From: Verrucomicrobiota bacterium
Lineage (GTDB): Bacteria > Verrucomicrobiota > Verrucomicrobiia > Limisphaerales > Pedosphaeraceae
Length of the DNA stretch: 64,000 bases
NCBI GenBank assembly: GCA_021325145.1
Contig: JAJPHR010000031.1
Coordinates: forward strand, 62,001 to 126,000
Direction: 5' to 3'
The notes beneath the pieces are model-generated. The model saw only the letters and a program-made list of their open reading frames with translations. It did no database searches and was not told where the DNA came from. The stretch's first letter is position 1. Each line of letters begins with the position of its first letter. The translations under genes and the position numbers were made by a program. This document shows, piece by piece, positions 1 through 9,681 of the stretch.

Positions 1-17
1 CCGAACCAGCAAGGGAA

Positions 18-83
18 GGTAGGGACATCGCGGTGCGGGCGAGACAAGCGGCGGCGGAGACGGCGCAGCGCGCCGTCCCTACC
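18..83. repeat. Palindromic repeat element (nested inverted repeat)
   Basis: The outer arms GGTAGGGAC (18-26) and GTCCCTACC (75-83) are perfect inverted copies. Inside the right half lies a second hairpin, ACGGCGC/GCGCCGT (60-66 and 70-76). The element sits just downstream of the minus-strand glycosidase gene that ends at 205. It has no run of T on either side, so it looks more like a REP-type repeat than a terminator. Confidence 0.5.
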
Positions 84-204
84 AAAACATGGTAACGATG
101 ATGAGCTGCACCCCCAAGGCGCTTCAAGTCATTGGGGGATAACAGGAAATCTGCACTCCGATTCTGTCGAGGAATTACCAAACTGGACTCTGCATTCCAA
201 AGCG

Positions 205-2718
205 TTATCCATTTTCTTTAGGGGGTTGCCTGGACACCTTCGGGTTGGCCCAACCGGCTTGGGCGCGGTTTCGTCGGAGACCGGCGGTGCTGGCAGTGCG
301 GAGGAGGAGTTTATGGACGCCGGTGATTTTGAGTTCGACGGGTTTGGGAGCATTGGATTTCTTGAGTTCGCCGCTGCGCCAGAGTTCCTGGCCGTCGCCT
401 AGGACGATGAATTCGACAGTGGCGGTGTCACCAGACGCTGCATCGAGACCAACGAGAGCGCTGAATTGGCTGTAAATGCCTTTAAGGTCGAACTCGATTT
501 CGGAACCGGCGAAGGATGCGATGGCTTGATCGAAGCGGTTTCTGCCGACGGAGAAAGCGGCGGGCGACATCATTTCGTCGGCCTCAAATCCGCGCCAGCG
601 GCCCGTGGCGCGCAGTGGTTCCATTTGGGTAAGCGACAACTCAGCCGGGATCAGGGAAGCGAGCGTGAACTTGACCTCGGCCTGTCGGGGGCTTTCGCGG
701 CCATCTTCGGCAATGGTCTTTACTTGCGCGGTGTAATTTGAGTTTGCATCCAGGCCGCGGATCGGAAAGGCAGCCGAGGGCGTGTAGCCGAGCAGCCGGC
801 CATCGAGATAGACCTGGTAACCGGCATTGAGGTAATATTGTTCCCGCCATTTAAGGTTGATGCCGTCGAGGCCAACCCGCTCCGCGGAAAGTCCGGCCGG
901 CTCGCTGGGCGGGAAGTGGTAGAAATCGGCTGGGGCGAACTGAACTTCCCACGTGACGTCGGTGGTGCGCGGCGAAGCGATTTGTGCCGTGGCCCAGCCT
1001 TGATGATTAAAAATTTTGACCGGCAGGTTGACCGAGCCGATGTGAGCCGTGGCGCGCTCGATGACATAGTTAGTCCCACGGGGGAAGACAAACCGCAATT
1101 CGTATGGATCATTTTTGACCAGTCGGCTGGTTCCATGGAACGCATTGTGTGCTTCATCGCGGACCAGGGCGCTCAAGTCCACCCACCCTTGAGTAATATG
1201 GCGGCTGGTGGAAATAAGTTCGATCCGATCAGTGGCGGGGAGAAGCGTGAGAACGCGGCAGCTTGTGGGAGCGGCATCGACCACAATTCCTTCCTGCCAA
1301 GCGCCCAGATACTCGTGGTTCCAGAAATCAAAGACGTGGACTGGCTGGTTGTCCGGCAGCCCGAGTTCGCGCCAGTTGAGGCGCGTTTGCCGGGCCTTGT
1401 CGGCGCCGAAATTGAATACGCCGACAACGTCATAGCGGCGGCCGAGGTGATTGACTTTTAAATCCCAAATGCGTTTGTCACGTTCGCTGGGAAAAAGATC
1501 CAGCGGCCGGATATCCGTCGCGGGATAAACGCGCCGCATGAGTTCGACGCGGTCCTCGGACAAATCCATGAGCCGGTCGCTGGACATGAGGGCCTGACCG
1601 GTGAGGCCTTCGAGAGTGGCCCAGACGCGGGCCTGATCAAGCGTCAGTGGCGAGCGGACGACGAGCACATCCGGGTCGGAATACCAAACGATGTTATGGA
1701 GGTAGTAGAACTGCATGGTGGGCCGGAGAGCCACCTGAAAGCCGCCCCAACCGAGCACGATATCGCCACCGGTGCGGGAACCGTTCATGATACCCGCGCC
1801 TTCCAGCGGAATGCCCCAACAACCCAGGAGGTAACGGTCGGGCCCGATGGCGGAGCGAATGGACTGGAGCGTGTTGCGATAGAGACCGACGGCATCATCG
1901 GAAGGGTTTTTCTCGAATTGCTTTTTGGCACGGTATTCGTCCACTACGATAGGTTGACCATCGATTTTGAAATACTCGTAGCCCCAGCCTACGAAGGTGG
2001 TAAACATGTTCTTGAGGTAAGAGAGCGATTCGGGCGTGGTCGGATCGACGAGGAATCTTCCTTCCCAAGTGTCTGAAGCGGTGGCGCCGTTGGTTCGAAG
2101 CAGGAAGACATTTGGGCTGTTGCTGACAACGCCGGGATTGCTTTGGCCATGCGGGGCGAGCCACAAGCCGGGCGTCAGGCCGAGCGACTTGATCCGAGCG
2201 GCAAGGCTCGCCATGCCATTAGGAAAGCGTTGAGGGTTCACGATGGTCCAATCGCGTCCGCCATCCCTTCCGCCGGAACCCTGCCAACCGTCGTCGATCT
2301 GGACATAGTTTGCGCCGAAGTCTTTAAGGTTGTCGGCAATCCATTGGGCGTTGCGCTCAACTTCGGCGGCGTTGATACGGTTGTAGTAATAATACCAAGT
2401 ACACCAACCGGAGGGCGGCAGTGAAAAGCGGGATTTGTCAAGCGGATGATATTGTTTTACACCGAGAATGTCACGGTAGTAATGCTCCTTGACAGCACCG
2501 TCTTTCAAGACAACCCGATCCTGGACAGGGTCAAAGACACCGTCGGCCAGGGGCGTCTCGACCCGGCCGAGCGTCATGATGAAAAGATCGGGATTAGGGC
2601 CATCGTGAATCCGGCACGGGACGGGAGCAGGCCAAGGCTGGGCGTCGCCCGCAGGCGTTTGGGCGCGAACGATCGCGCAGAGAGATGAAGCCACTAGGCT
2701 GAGTAAAAGGGTTTTCAT
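205..2718 (-). CDS. Secreted GH36-like alpha-galactosidase with FN3-like and NPCBM domains
   Basis: The 837-residue product is probably exported: it starts MKTLLLSLVASSLCAIVRAQ, a good signal peptide. Residues 100-420 resemble the GH36/raffinose-synthase-like TIM barrel: SGWCTWYYYY (near 103), QIDDGWQ (near 140) and YFKIDGQ with the likely nucleophile Asp253. A fibronectin-type-III-like segment (about 600-685) and an NPCBM-type carbohydrate-binding domain (about 705-825) follow. It probably releases terminal alpha-galactose from plant or algal polysaccharides outside the cytoplasm. The exact substrate cannot be read from sequence. It stands alone on the minus strand, divergent from pepP. Confidence 0.82.
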   Translation of the reverse strand: MKTLLLSLVASSLCAIVRAQTPAGDAQPWPAPVPCRIHDGPNPDLFIMTLGRVETPLADGVFDPVQDRVVLKDGAVKEHYYRDILGVKQYHPLDKSRFSLPPSGWCTWYYYYNRINAAEVERNAQWIADNLKDFGANYVQIDDGWQGSGGRDGGRDWTIVNPQRFPNGMASLAARIKSLGLTPGLWLAPHGQSNPGVVSNSPNVFLLRTNGATASDTWEGRFLVDPTTPESLSYLKNMFTTFVGWGYEYFKIDGQPIVVDEYRAKKQFEKNPSDDAVGLYRNTLQSIRSAIGPDRYLLGCWGIPLEGAGIMNGSRTGGDIVLGWGGFQVALRPTMQFYYLHNIVWYSDPDVLVVRSPLTLDQARVWATLEGLTGQALMSSDRLMDLSEDRVELMRRVYPATDIRPLDLFPSERDKRIWDLKVNHLGRRYDVVGVFNFGADKARQTRLNWRELGLPDNQPVHVFDFWNHEYLGAWQEGIVVDAAPTSCRVLTLLPATDRIELISTSRHITQGWVDLSALVRDEAHNAFHGTSRLVKNDPYELRFVFPRGTNYVIERATAHIGSVNLPVKIFNHQGWATAQIASPRTTDVTWEVQFAPADFYHFPPSEPAGLSAERVGLDGINLKWREQYYLNAGYQVYLDGRLLGYTPSAAFPIRGLDANSNYTAQVKTIAEDGRESPRQAEVKFTLASLIPAELSLTQMEPLRATGRWRGFEADEMMSPAAFSVGRNRFDQAIASFAGSEIEFDLKGIYSQFSALVGLDAASGDTATVEFIVLGDGQELWRSGELKKSNAPKPVELKITGVHKLLLRTASTAGLRRNRAQAGWANPKVSRQPPKENG

Positions 2719-2827
2719 GCAGAGTTTTAAAGGTGCATCCTAGGAAATATTCCGCCAAACGCAACAGGGTGCGGTGATTCAGGATAGGTGCCTGTGCATT
2801 TATTTGATGGCAGCCCGGGAGCGGGCA

Positions 2828-2847
2828 GTTACTATGTCGGTAGTAAC
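2828..2847. promoter_or_regulatory. Short inverted repeat between two divergent genes
   Basis: GTTACTA, a 6-base spacer and TAGTAAC form a perfect 7-bp dyad in the 195-bp space between the divergent glycosidase and pepP genes. A dimeric repressor could bind here. No regulator is encoded next to it, so this is only a candidate operator. Confidence 0.25.
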
Positions 2848-2913
2848 CGATTAGAGGGCTTGATGGGGAAAGAGTCGGCAAAGACAAGCATCAGTAGAGA
2901 ACTGAAATAGCAC

Positions 2914-4290
2914 GTGCGTTATAAAGCGATCAATCCGGGTGTGTTCATCGCGAACCGCAGCCGGCTCAGCAAGATGTTCCTGCCCAATTCGCTGGCGGTG
3001 GTCAACGCCAACGATGTGCCGCAGACCAACGCGGACGGCACGATGGCGATGGTGCCGAACTCGGACCTGTTTTATCTGACGGGCGTGGAACAGGAACAAA
3101 CGATCCTGCTGCTGTATCCCGAGGCGGATGAAGAGAAGCATCGCGAGTTGCTTTTTTTGCGGGAACCGACCGGGGAATTGGAACTCTGGGAAGGGCACAA
3201 GCTGACCAAGGAGGAAGCGCGAGCCGCCACGGGGGTTCAAAACGTGCATTGGCTTTCAGAATTTCCACGGCTGTTTCACCGTTTGATGTGCGAGTGCGAG
3301 CACGTTTATCTGAACAGCAATGAGCACAAGCGAGCGGTGATTGAAACTGAGACCCGGGACGCGCGCTTTACCGCTGAAACGCAACGGCGGTATCCGCTGC
3401 ACGATTACCATCGGCTCGCGCCCCTGCTGCACCGCACCCGCGCGATCAAGTCGCAGGCGGAGGTTGCGCTGTTGCGGAAGGCCTGCGAGATCACCGAGAA
3501 AGGATTTCGGCGCGTGCTGCAGTTTACCAGGCCGGGGGTGCTGGAGCGCGAAGTGGAGGCGGAATACGTTCACGAATTTATCCGCCAGGGTGGACGGTTT
3601 GCATATCAACCCATCATTGCCACGGGAATTAACGCCTGCTGTTTGCATTCCATATCCAACGCGAGCGTGTGCCGCAAGGGCGAACTGCTGCTGCTGGATG
3701 TCGCGGCGGCCTATGCCAATTATAACGCGGACCTGACGCGTACGATCCCGGTGAGTGGGCACTTCAGCCGCCGGCAAAAGCGGGTTTACAATTCGGTTCT
3801 GCGCGTGTTGCGGCAGTGCATCACCGGGTTGACGCCGGGAAAAAAAATCAAAGACTGGCAAAAAGAAGCCGAGCAGATGATCGAGAAGGAGTTGGTTGAT
3901 CTTGGGTTGCTGAGCCTGCGCCAGATCAAGGGACAGGATCCGGAACACCCGGCATTCAAGAAGTATTTCATGCATGGAGTCGGTCATCCGCTGGGGCTGG
4001 ACGTGCATGATGTGGGATTGACGACGCAGCCCATTGAAGCCGGATGGGTGATGACGGTTGAACCGGGAATTTACATTCGCGAAGAGGGTTTTGCGGTGCG
4101 ATTGGAGAATGATGTGCTGGTGACCGATCAGGGTCCGGTGGATCTGATGGCGGGAATACCGATCGAAGCTGAGGAAATTGAAGGGCTCATGAACGGGAAG
4201 CCGGGGGTGCCAGAACTGGATGGACATGCACGCGGGGTGACCGGAAACGGACACCAGGGCCGGACCGGCAAGCGCCTGCTTTCCAAGTAA
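2914..4290 (+). CDS. pepP: Xaa-Pro aminopeptidase (M24B, PepP family)
   Basis: This cytoplasmic dinuclear-metal peptidase removes N-terminal residues ahead of proline. The 458-residue length fits the family. The N-terminal AMP_N domain starts at residue 1 (FIANRSRL, then PNSLAVV and NSDLFYLTG), so the GTG at 2914 is preferred over the later ATG. The pita-bread catalytic domain carries the expected ligands: Asp262 (LLLDVAA), Asp273 (NADLTRT), His358 (HGVGHPLGLDVHD), Glu383 (TVEPGIYI) and Glu398 (RLEND). The last 40 residues are Gly-rich and probably disordered. The next gene follows closely on the same strand. Confidence 0.93.
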   Translation: MRYKAINPGVFIANRSRLSKMFLPNSLAVVNANDVPQTNADGTMAMVPNSDLFYLTGVEQEQTILLLYPEADEEKHRELLFLREPTGELELWEGHKLTKEEARAATGVQNVHWLSEFPRLFHRLMCECEHVYLNSNEHKRAVIETETRDARFTAETQRRYPLHDYHRLAPLLHRTRAIKSQAEVALLRKACEITEKGFRRVLQFTRPGVLEREVEAEYVHEFIRQGGRFAYQPIIATGINACCLHSISNASVCRKGELLLLDVAAAYANYNADLTRTIPVSGHFSRRQKRVYNSVLRVLRQCITGLTPGKKIKDWQKEAEQMIEKELVDLGLLSLRQIKGQDPEHPAFKKYFMHGVGHPLGLDVHDVGLTTQPIEAGWVMTVEPGIYIREEGFAVRLENDVLVTDQGPVDLMAGIPIEAEEIEGLMNGKPGVPELDGHARGVTGNGHQGRTGKRLLSK

Positions 4291-4360
4291 GGATCGAATC
4301 CACTTGAAGTCGGCGGGGAAGAAAGTGTTTTACCCACGCAATGCGACTGCTTTTGAAGCG

Positions 4361-5200
4361 ATGAACAAATTGCGGCTACTTCGGACGGCGGGCTTAATCC
4401 TTGCGGTCAGTGTCTGGATGAACATCGGGCGGGCTGAGGGAAACGGGCCTGGTGATTCGGCAAGGCCGAAAATCATAATCCTGAATCCGCCGGAGAAGGA
4501 GTTTTTTTCCAAGCTGATCGACTTTCACGGCATTCCGATCAAAGCCCACCAAGTGGTATCCGATGAGGCGATGTATGCGGCGTATGACCGACTGGCGTTG
4601 CTGTTCACGAATTTGCTGCCAAAACAGCCGATGGTCATTTCCAATCTGGTGGCTGCCGGAGTGGAATTGCATATCATCGGGCGCGACCAAGTCACCACGG
4701 ACCTGCCAGAGTGGCAGCAAGACAAAGGCAAGCCCCTGGCGGAATACAATGGGCTCACCCGCGATCAGCGGACGCGCGGGATGGGCGGGCGGTTGACCTC
4801 GTGCGGCGAGGAGAATCTGCTGAGGCTGCAGAGGGACCACTACTTCGGGCGAGACATTTGCCTGCATGAATTCTCGCACAGCATTCGCAACCAGGGACTT
4901 CCCCAGGCGGTTCGCGACAAGTTGGACGAGCAATACAAACGCTCCTTGGAGAAGGGGCTGTGGCTGAAATCTTATGCCGGCAGCAATCCGGACGAATTTT
5001 TCGCCGAGTTGACGATGTGGTATTTCGGGACGCACGGAGACCTCCACATGACCGGGCCGACGCCGGAAAACGGGCCCGAAGGGCTCAAGAAATATGATCC
5101 CGAGGCGTATGCGTTGATGGATGATTTTTATAGCGGCCGGATTGAGATCGGCAAGGCGGAGCCGCGACGGCGACGGGCGAAAAAAGCGGGTGAGGATTAA
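4361..5200 (+). CDS. Putative secreted HExxH metalloprotein (gluzincin-like)
   Basis: The ATG at 4361 gives a 279-residue protein with a signal peptide (MNKLRLLRTAGLILAVSVWM...). An upstream in-frame TTG at 4304 would put 19 polar residues before it and is less likely. Residues 169-173 read HEFSH, the HExxH zinc signature, and DEFFAEL around 211-217 could supply the third glutamate ligand, as in anthrax lethal-factor-like (ATLF) peptidases. It is therefore probably a secreted zinc peptidase, but I cannot name a family with certainty. Its stop overlaps the first base of the next frame (TAATG), which suggests translational coupling with the GH51 gene. Confidence 0.65.
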   Translation: MNKLRLLRTAGLILAVSVWMNIGRAEGNGPGDSARPKIIILNPPEKEFFSKLIDFHGIPIKAHQVVSDEAMYAAYDRLALLFTNLLPKQPMVISNLVAAGVELHIIGRDQVTTDLPEWQQDKGKPLAEYNGLTRDQRTRGMGGRLTSCGEENLLRLQRDHYFGRDICLHEFSHSIRNQGLPQAVRDKLDEQYKRSLEKGLWLKSYAGSNPDEFFAELTMWYFGTHGDLHMTGPTPENGPEGLKKYDPEAYALMDDFYSGRIEIGKAEPRRRRAKKAGED

Positions 5201-7812
5201 TGCCTCCCGGAAATGCCCATAGTCCGCAGGCCACCAGGGCGAAAGAAAATTACCCACCGATTTATATCTATCGGTGGGTAGGCCGCGAGCAGCATAAGTC
5301 CCGCCGGGAACGAAAGCGCATCGCGGCATGGGTTGCGGTCGCTTTTGTGGTCTGCGGCGGCTGGCTTTACGCGGACACGGCTGCGATCAGGATTGATTTG
5401 GGGAAGCCGGGGCCGGAGATCAATCCGCGGATGTATGGGATTTTTTTGGAGGAGATCAACACGGCGGTGGATGGAGGGCTCTACGCGGAATTGATTCGCA
5501 ATCGCGGTTTTGAGGATGCCAAAGCGCCCGAGGGTTTTACGAATCGAAATGACCGCTGGGACAATGGGCGGGGTTATGTCATCCCATATCATTTCGAGGT
5601 GGATAAGAGCCTGCCCTATTGGACGCTCGTGAAGGAAGGAGACGCGCAGGGTTCGATGTCGCTGGACCTGGACAAACCTTTGAATCCAGCCACGCCGCGC
5701 TCCTGTCGGCTGGAAATCCAGGATGTCGACGGCGGACGAATTGGGATTGCGAACGAGGGTTATTGGGGCATCGGCGTGAAGGAAGGTGAAGATTACCTGC
5801 TTTCGTTTTGGGCGCGCGCGAATGAAGGATTTTCCGGGCCGCTGACTGCAACGCTGGAAGGTGCGCCGGGAGTGGCGGCGAGCGAGGCAGTGAAGATTCA
5901 AATTGCCGGCACAGAGTGGAAGCAATATCACGCGACACTTGCCGGCACGCGAAGCGAGCCGCAAGCGCGGTTCGTGCTCACGGCGGGCGCCAAAGGCACG
6001 GTCTGGCTGGACCTGGTTTCGCTTTTTCCGAAGCGAACTTTCCATGACCGTGCTAACGGCCTGCGAACCGACATCGCGCAAATGATCGCCGATCTCAAGC
6101 CGGGGTTTGTTCGTTTTCCCGGGGGGTGCGTGGTCGAAGGCGCGACTCCGGAGAACGCGTACGATTGGAAAAAGAGCGTCGGGCCGCTCGAACAACGCGA
6201 GGAGATTTGGAACGTGTGGGACTATCGGCGAACGCATGGCCTGGGATTTTTCGAGTATCTCCAGTTCATCGAAGATCTCGGAGCGGAACCGTTGTACGTC
6301 GGTTTTGCGGGTCAAACGTGCATTTACCGGCGCTCGACCAATGTTCCCATGGACCAGATGCAAGGGATCGAGGACGGGTTTTTGGACGCGTTGGAATTTG
6401 CGAATGGTCCGGCGGATTCGAAATGGGGAAAATGGCGGGCCGCGGCCGGGCACCCTGCCCCATTCCATTTGAAGATGCTCGAAATCGGTAATGAGAACGT
6501 TGGCCGTGCGTACGAAGAACGTTACGCGGCTATTTATCCGTTGGTGAAGAAACAGTATCCCGAGGTGACCGCGCTGGCCTGTTACCCGCAACGCAATGCG
6601 CCGACGGAGATGGTGGACGAGCACTATTACAACAGCCCGCGCTGGTTCATCAACAATTTCAATATGTATGACGGGCGCGATCGAAAATCTCCGCCGATTT
6701 ACATTGCGGAGGTCGCCGTGACTTCGCAGGAAGGCGGGCGGGACAAGGGGAACCTCACTTCGGCGCTGGCGGAAGGCGTCTTTCTGATGGGCGCGGAGCG
6801 CAACGCGGACGTGGTGCGGATGGTGTCCTACGCGCCGTTGCTGGCGAATGTGCATGGCCGCACGGAGCTTTCCGGCGCTCCGCCGCCATGGCACGGGATG
6901 ATTTATTTCGACAGCTCGCGGGTGTTTGGGACGGTGTCGTATTATCTTTGGAAACTGTTTGCCGAAAACCGGCCGAGCCGCACGGTGCAAACCGAGGTGG
7001 AGATGTCATCAGCCGAGCCGCTTAAAATCGGCGGTCAGATCGGCGTGGGCACGTGGGACGCGACGGCGGAGTTCAAGGATGTGCGGGTCGAAAAGGCCGG
7101 GCAGGCGCTCTATGCGTCGGATTTCTCAAAAGGCACGGAGGGTTGGACGACCGCCAACGGGCGATGGACGGTCGAGGACGGCGCCTACCGGCAAAATCGG
7201 CGCGGCATGGGCCTGAGTTTTTTTGGCGAGCCGGGCTGGTCGGATTACACGCTCACGCTCAAAGCGCGCAAGTTCAGCGGCGCTGAAGGGTTTCTGATTG
7301 TCTTTGGGCGCAAGGGTGGCGAGCAGTATTGGTGGAACCTGGGCGGCTGGGGCAACTCTCAGCACGCCCTTGAATTCAATCGAATGGTGGTGGGTTCGCC
7401 GGCGGCGGGACAGATCGAAACCAACCGCTGGTATGACATCAAGATTGAGTTAAGCGGAAACAAGATCCGGTGCCATTTGGATGGGAAGTTGATCCAGGAG
7501 GCCACGGCTCAGCCGGCTCGCAACCTGTTTGCAATGGCGGGGCGCGATGACGCCAGCGGCGACATCGTGGTCAAGGTGATTAATACTGCGGCGCAGAGTT
7601 GCCGGGGTGAACTGGACATCGCGAGCGCGGGAGGGATTGCGGAGCGCGGCGAGTTGACCGTGCTGACTTCAGAACGCCCGGCGGATAACAACACGTTGGA
7701 AAGCCCGAAGCGCGTTGTCCCGAATAGCTCTGCGATTTCAATCATTGGCCCGAAGTTCACTTGCGAATTTCCAGGGAATTCTCTCAGTGTGATTAGAATG
7801 AAGGCGCACTGA
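5200..7812 (+). CDS. GH51 alpha-L-arabinofuranosidase with C-terminal LamG-like domain
   Basis: This retaining glycosidase removes arabinofuranosyl side chains. Barrel motifs are GIFLEEINTAVDGGLYAELI (about 85), FVRFPGGCV (about 305), LEIGNEN with the acid/base Glu (about 428) and IYIAEVA with the nucleophile Glu (about 504). Residues 625-790 form a LamG-like jelly roll, probably carbohydrate-binding. The start is uncertain. ATG 5200 overlaps the previous stop but places about 40 odd residues, encoded partly by the palindrome at 5251-5280, before the hydrophobic export signal (RIAAWVAVAFVVCGGWLYA). No ATG or TTG lies between that palindrome and the signal segment. Confidence 0.87.
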   Translation: MPPGNAHSPQATRAKENYPPIYIYRWVGREQHKSRRERKRIAAWVAVAFVVCGGWLYADTAAIRIDLGKPGPEINPRMYGIFLEEINTAVDGGLYAELIRNRGFEDAKAPEGFTNRNDRWDNGRGYVIPYHFEVDKSLPYWTLVKEGDAQGSMSLDLDKPLNPATPRSCRLEIQDVDGGRIGIANEGYWGIGVKEGEDYLLSFWARANEGFSGPLTATLEGAPGVAASEAVKIQIAGTEWKQYHATLAGTRSEPQARFVLTAGAKGTVWLDLVSLFPKRTFHDRANGLRTDIAQMIADLKPGFVRFPGGCVVEGATPENAYDWKKSVGPLEQREEIWNVWDYRRTHGLGFFEYLQFIEDLGAEPLYVGFAGQTCIYRRSTNVPMDQMQGIEDGFLDALEFANGPADSKWGKWRAAAGHPAPFHLKMLEIGNENVGRAYEERYAAIYPLVKKQYPEVTALACYPQRNAPTEMVDEHYYNSPRWFINNFNMYDGRDRKSPPIYIAEVAVTSQEGGRDKGNLTSALAEGVFLMGAERNADVVRMVSYAPLLANVHGRTELSGAPPPWHGMIYFDSSRVFGTVSYYLWKLFAENRPSRTVQTEVEMSSAEPLKIGGQIGVGTWDATAEFKDVRVEKAGQALYASDFSKGTEGWTTANGRWTVEDGAYRQNRRGMGLSFFGEPGWSDYTLTLKARKFSGAEGFLIVFGRKGGEQYWWNLGGWGNSQHALEFNRMVVGSPAAGQIETNRWYDIKIELSGNKIRCHLDGKLIQEATAQPARNLFAMAGRDDASGDIVVKVINTAAQSCRGELDIASAGGIAERGELTVLTSERPADNNTLESPKRVVPNSSAISIIGPKFTCEFPGNSLSVIRMKAH
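5251..5280. repeat. Perfect 11-bp hairpin at the 5' end of the GH51 gene
   Basis: TACCCACCGAT (5251-5261), an 8-base AT-rich loop and ATCGGTGGGTA (5270-5280) form a perfect stem. It falls inside the reading frame that opens at 5200 and gives the unusual peptide NYPPIYIYRWVG just ahead of the signal peptide. It looks like an inserted palindromic element. It may also act as a hairpin that affects translation of the downstream enzyme. Confidence 0.7.
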
Positions 7813-8050
7813 TTTCTTCGTAGAAGAGCATTACCGCTAGCAACGATGAGGATCCAAGCCTTTGGAGTCGAACAGCCCCATTGAGTTTTGTTGCCAAGTA
7901 TGACATATAATGGGCAATGAAGGATGGTCGAGTTTGCGGCTGTAGCTGTGGTTCAACATGACAACCGGGACTCATATTGCCCGCTGCTTACTTACCCACT
8001 TTCGCTCTGCCGGGCTGAGAATTCCTTAAGGCACCGCCGGGTTGGTCTAA

Positions 8051-9613
8051 TTAGTAGCCAAATGCTCGACAATAGGGGGCGAGGCGGTCCTGGAACGGGG
8101 CGAGGGCGTCGGCGTAGTGTTCCCAGCGGCCGACGGCGCGTTTGTGGACGGGTTGACCCACGCTTTCGTAGTTGGGAGCGAAGACGATCTTTTGGCGGGC
8201 GCTGGCGTGGAAGTTCGCCTGCTCGGGATGCCAGGCGAGGTCGAGAAATTCCGTTACGCGCCGGCCTTCGGCTTCCAGGTTTTCCACGAGGTCTTCGTAG
8301 CGCGTTTCAATCCAATCAAATCCGCCCAATTCGCGCATGCGCAACCAGACGTCCATCAGGTCGGCGTAGTGTTTGACGGTGCGTTCGAGGCTGAGGAAGT
8401 TCACGTTGATGGTGGTCAACGCCAGGTTTTGGAAGTAGCAACTGACAATCACGTCACGCGGATCGCGCAGGGCGATGAGGACTTTCAACTCGGGGAACAC
8501 GCGAAGCCAGAGCGGCAGCGAAGTGGTGGGTGAAGGATTCTTGTCCAGCAATACGCGCGCATTGGGTTCACCGTCGGCCTCCCGCAACACGCTTTTGAAA
8601 TAGCGGCGGCGCAGGTTGGTTCGCCAGCCGGCGCCGAGGGAATCGAGCGTCTCCAGCGTCAGCCCTTTGGATGCGGGCGCGGGAACCATGGGTGTCAGAA
8701 CTTCGAGCACGAAGGCTTCGGATTCGTCAAAGGCGCGGATTTCCGGGTGTGCGCCAAGGACCTGTTCGAGCAATGTGGTGCCGCTTCGGGGATGTCCGCC
8801 CAGAAAGGCCAATCCTCGGGCGCGGGGCTCGCCCGGTGCCTCCTGTCGCCAGCGGCGGATGGCATCCGGAGTCAGGCTCGCCAGAAGCGCACGGCGATCT
8901 CGATCTGCGTGGTCGTAATCCCGTTCGAGTTTGGCGGTGTCGGTTAACCGGCGCAGTTCCAATTTGGCTTCGCCGAGCCAGCGCATTGCTTCGGCATACT
9001 GGCCAAGTTCATCAAGGACAACGCCGAGGAGATGAAGGCTGGAAAATTTGACTTGCGGATCGAGCAAACCGGTTTTGAGCAGGTCGCGCACAGCGGTTTC
9101 GGCTTCGGCATTGCGACCCTGGCGATGAAGCAGAAAGGCGCGAAAATAGCGGGCCTGGCCGTCCTGCGGATGGCGGGCCAGGCAGGCTTCGACGCAATCC
9201 CAGGCGTCGCCCAGCCGCCGCTCGCGTTCCAACCAGGTGGCGAGGCTGTTGCGGGCTTGAGCCGATGCAGGGTCAGCGGCCACGGCGCGTTCGAAGCAGG
9301 CGCTGGCCTGGTCCATCCGGCGAAAGCGGTGGTAGTGCTGGCCCATGAGAATGTGCAAGGACGCGTCATTGGGCGCGAGTTCCATGGCATGGCGAAAGGC
9401 TTGGTCGGCGAGCGCAAAATCCAAATCTCCGCCCGCCGCGACGCCCAACTCGAACCACAACTGGGCAACGCTGGGCCAGCGTTTCACGAGATCGCGATAG
9501 CCCGCGAGGGCCGGGCCAGGTCGGCCACCGATCAGTTGCTGCTGGGCTTTTTGCCAGCGGGCGACGTCCTGAGGCGAGCGATGTAGTTTCTCCAGGCTCG
9601 TCAAAGGAGGCAT
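8051..9613 (-). CDS. TPR-repeat sulfotransferase family protein
   Basis: The protein has two parts. The first half (about residues 20-240) holds tetratricopeptide repeats, for example FERAVAADPASAQARNSLAT. The second half is a sulfotransferase domain with the PAPS-binding P-loop GGHPRSGTTLLEQVL and the acceptor-side motif ALRDPRDVIVSCYFQ. It would move sulfate from PAPS to a sugar, peptide or lipid; the acceptor is unknown. I place the start at ATG 9613 (MPPLTSLEKL, 520 residues), because the longer frame begins inside a heptanucleotide repeat tract (9626-9681) and yields a meaningless leader. Confidence 0.83.
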   Translation of the reverse strand: MPPLTSLEKLHRSPQDVARWQKAQQQLIGGRPGPALAGYRDLVKRWPSVAQLWFELGVAAGGDLDFALADQAFRHAMELAPNDASLHILMGQHYHRFRRMDQASACFERAVAADPASAQARNSLATWLERERRLGDAWDCVEACLARHPQDGQARYFRAFLLHRQGRNAEAETAVRDLLKTGLLDPQVKFSSLHLLGVVLDELGQYAEAMRWLGEAKLELRRLTDTAKLERDYDHADRDRRALLASLTPDAIRRWRQEAPGEPRARGLAFLGGHPRSGTTLLEQVLGAHPEIRAFDESEAFVLEVLTPMVPAPASKGLTLETLDSLGAGWRTNLRRRYFKSVLREADGEPNARVLLDKNPSPTTSLPLWLRVFPELKVLIALRDPRDVIVSCYFQNLALTTINVNFLSLERTVKHYADLMDVWLRMRELGGFDWIETRYEDLVENLEAEGRRVTEFLDLAWHPEQANFHASARQKIVFAPNYESVGQPVHKRAVGRWEHYADALAPFQDRLAPYCRAFGY

Positions 9614-9625
9614 AATTGGGGGAAA

Positions 9626-9681
9626 ACACCAAGCACCAAGCGCCAAGCACCAGAAAAGCTCCAAGTTCGAAATTCCAAACT
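9626..9681. repeat. Intergenic heptanucleotide repeat tract
   Basis: Eight successive 7-base units can be read, beginning ACACCAA, GCACCAA, GCGCCAA and GCACCAG, then AAAAGCT, CCAAGTT, CGAAATT and CCAAACT. The 7-base register holds while individual units drift. The tract lies in the 376-bp space between the sulfotransferase start (9613) and rph (9990). The rest of that space shows no gene. Confidence 0.8.

Noticed and set aside
3256..4254. Long open frame of 332 codons on the minus strand, opposite pepP
   Set aside because: It lies entirely antisense to a clear Xaa-Pro aminopeptidase, its composition (His/Arg/Gln-rich) is that of a mirror frame in GC-rich DNA, and no domain is visible.
5197..6990. 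597-codon open frame on the minus strand, opposite the GH51 gene
   Set aside because: The GH51 motifs are unmistakable on the plus strand. The minus frame is Arg-rich and has no recognisable motif.
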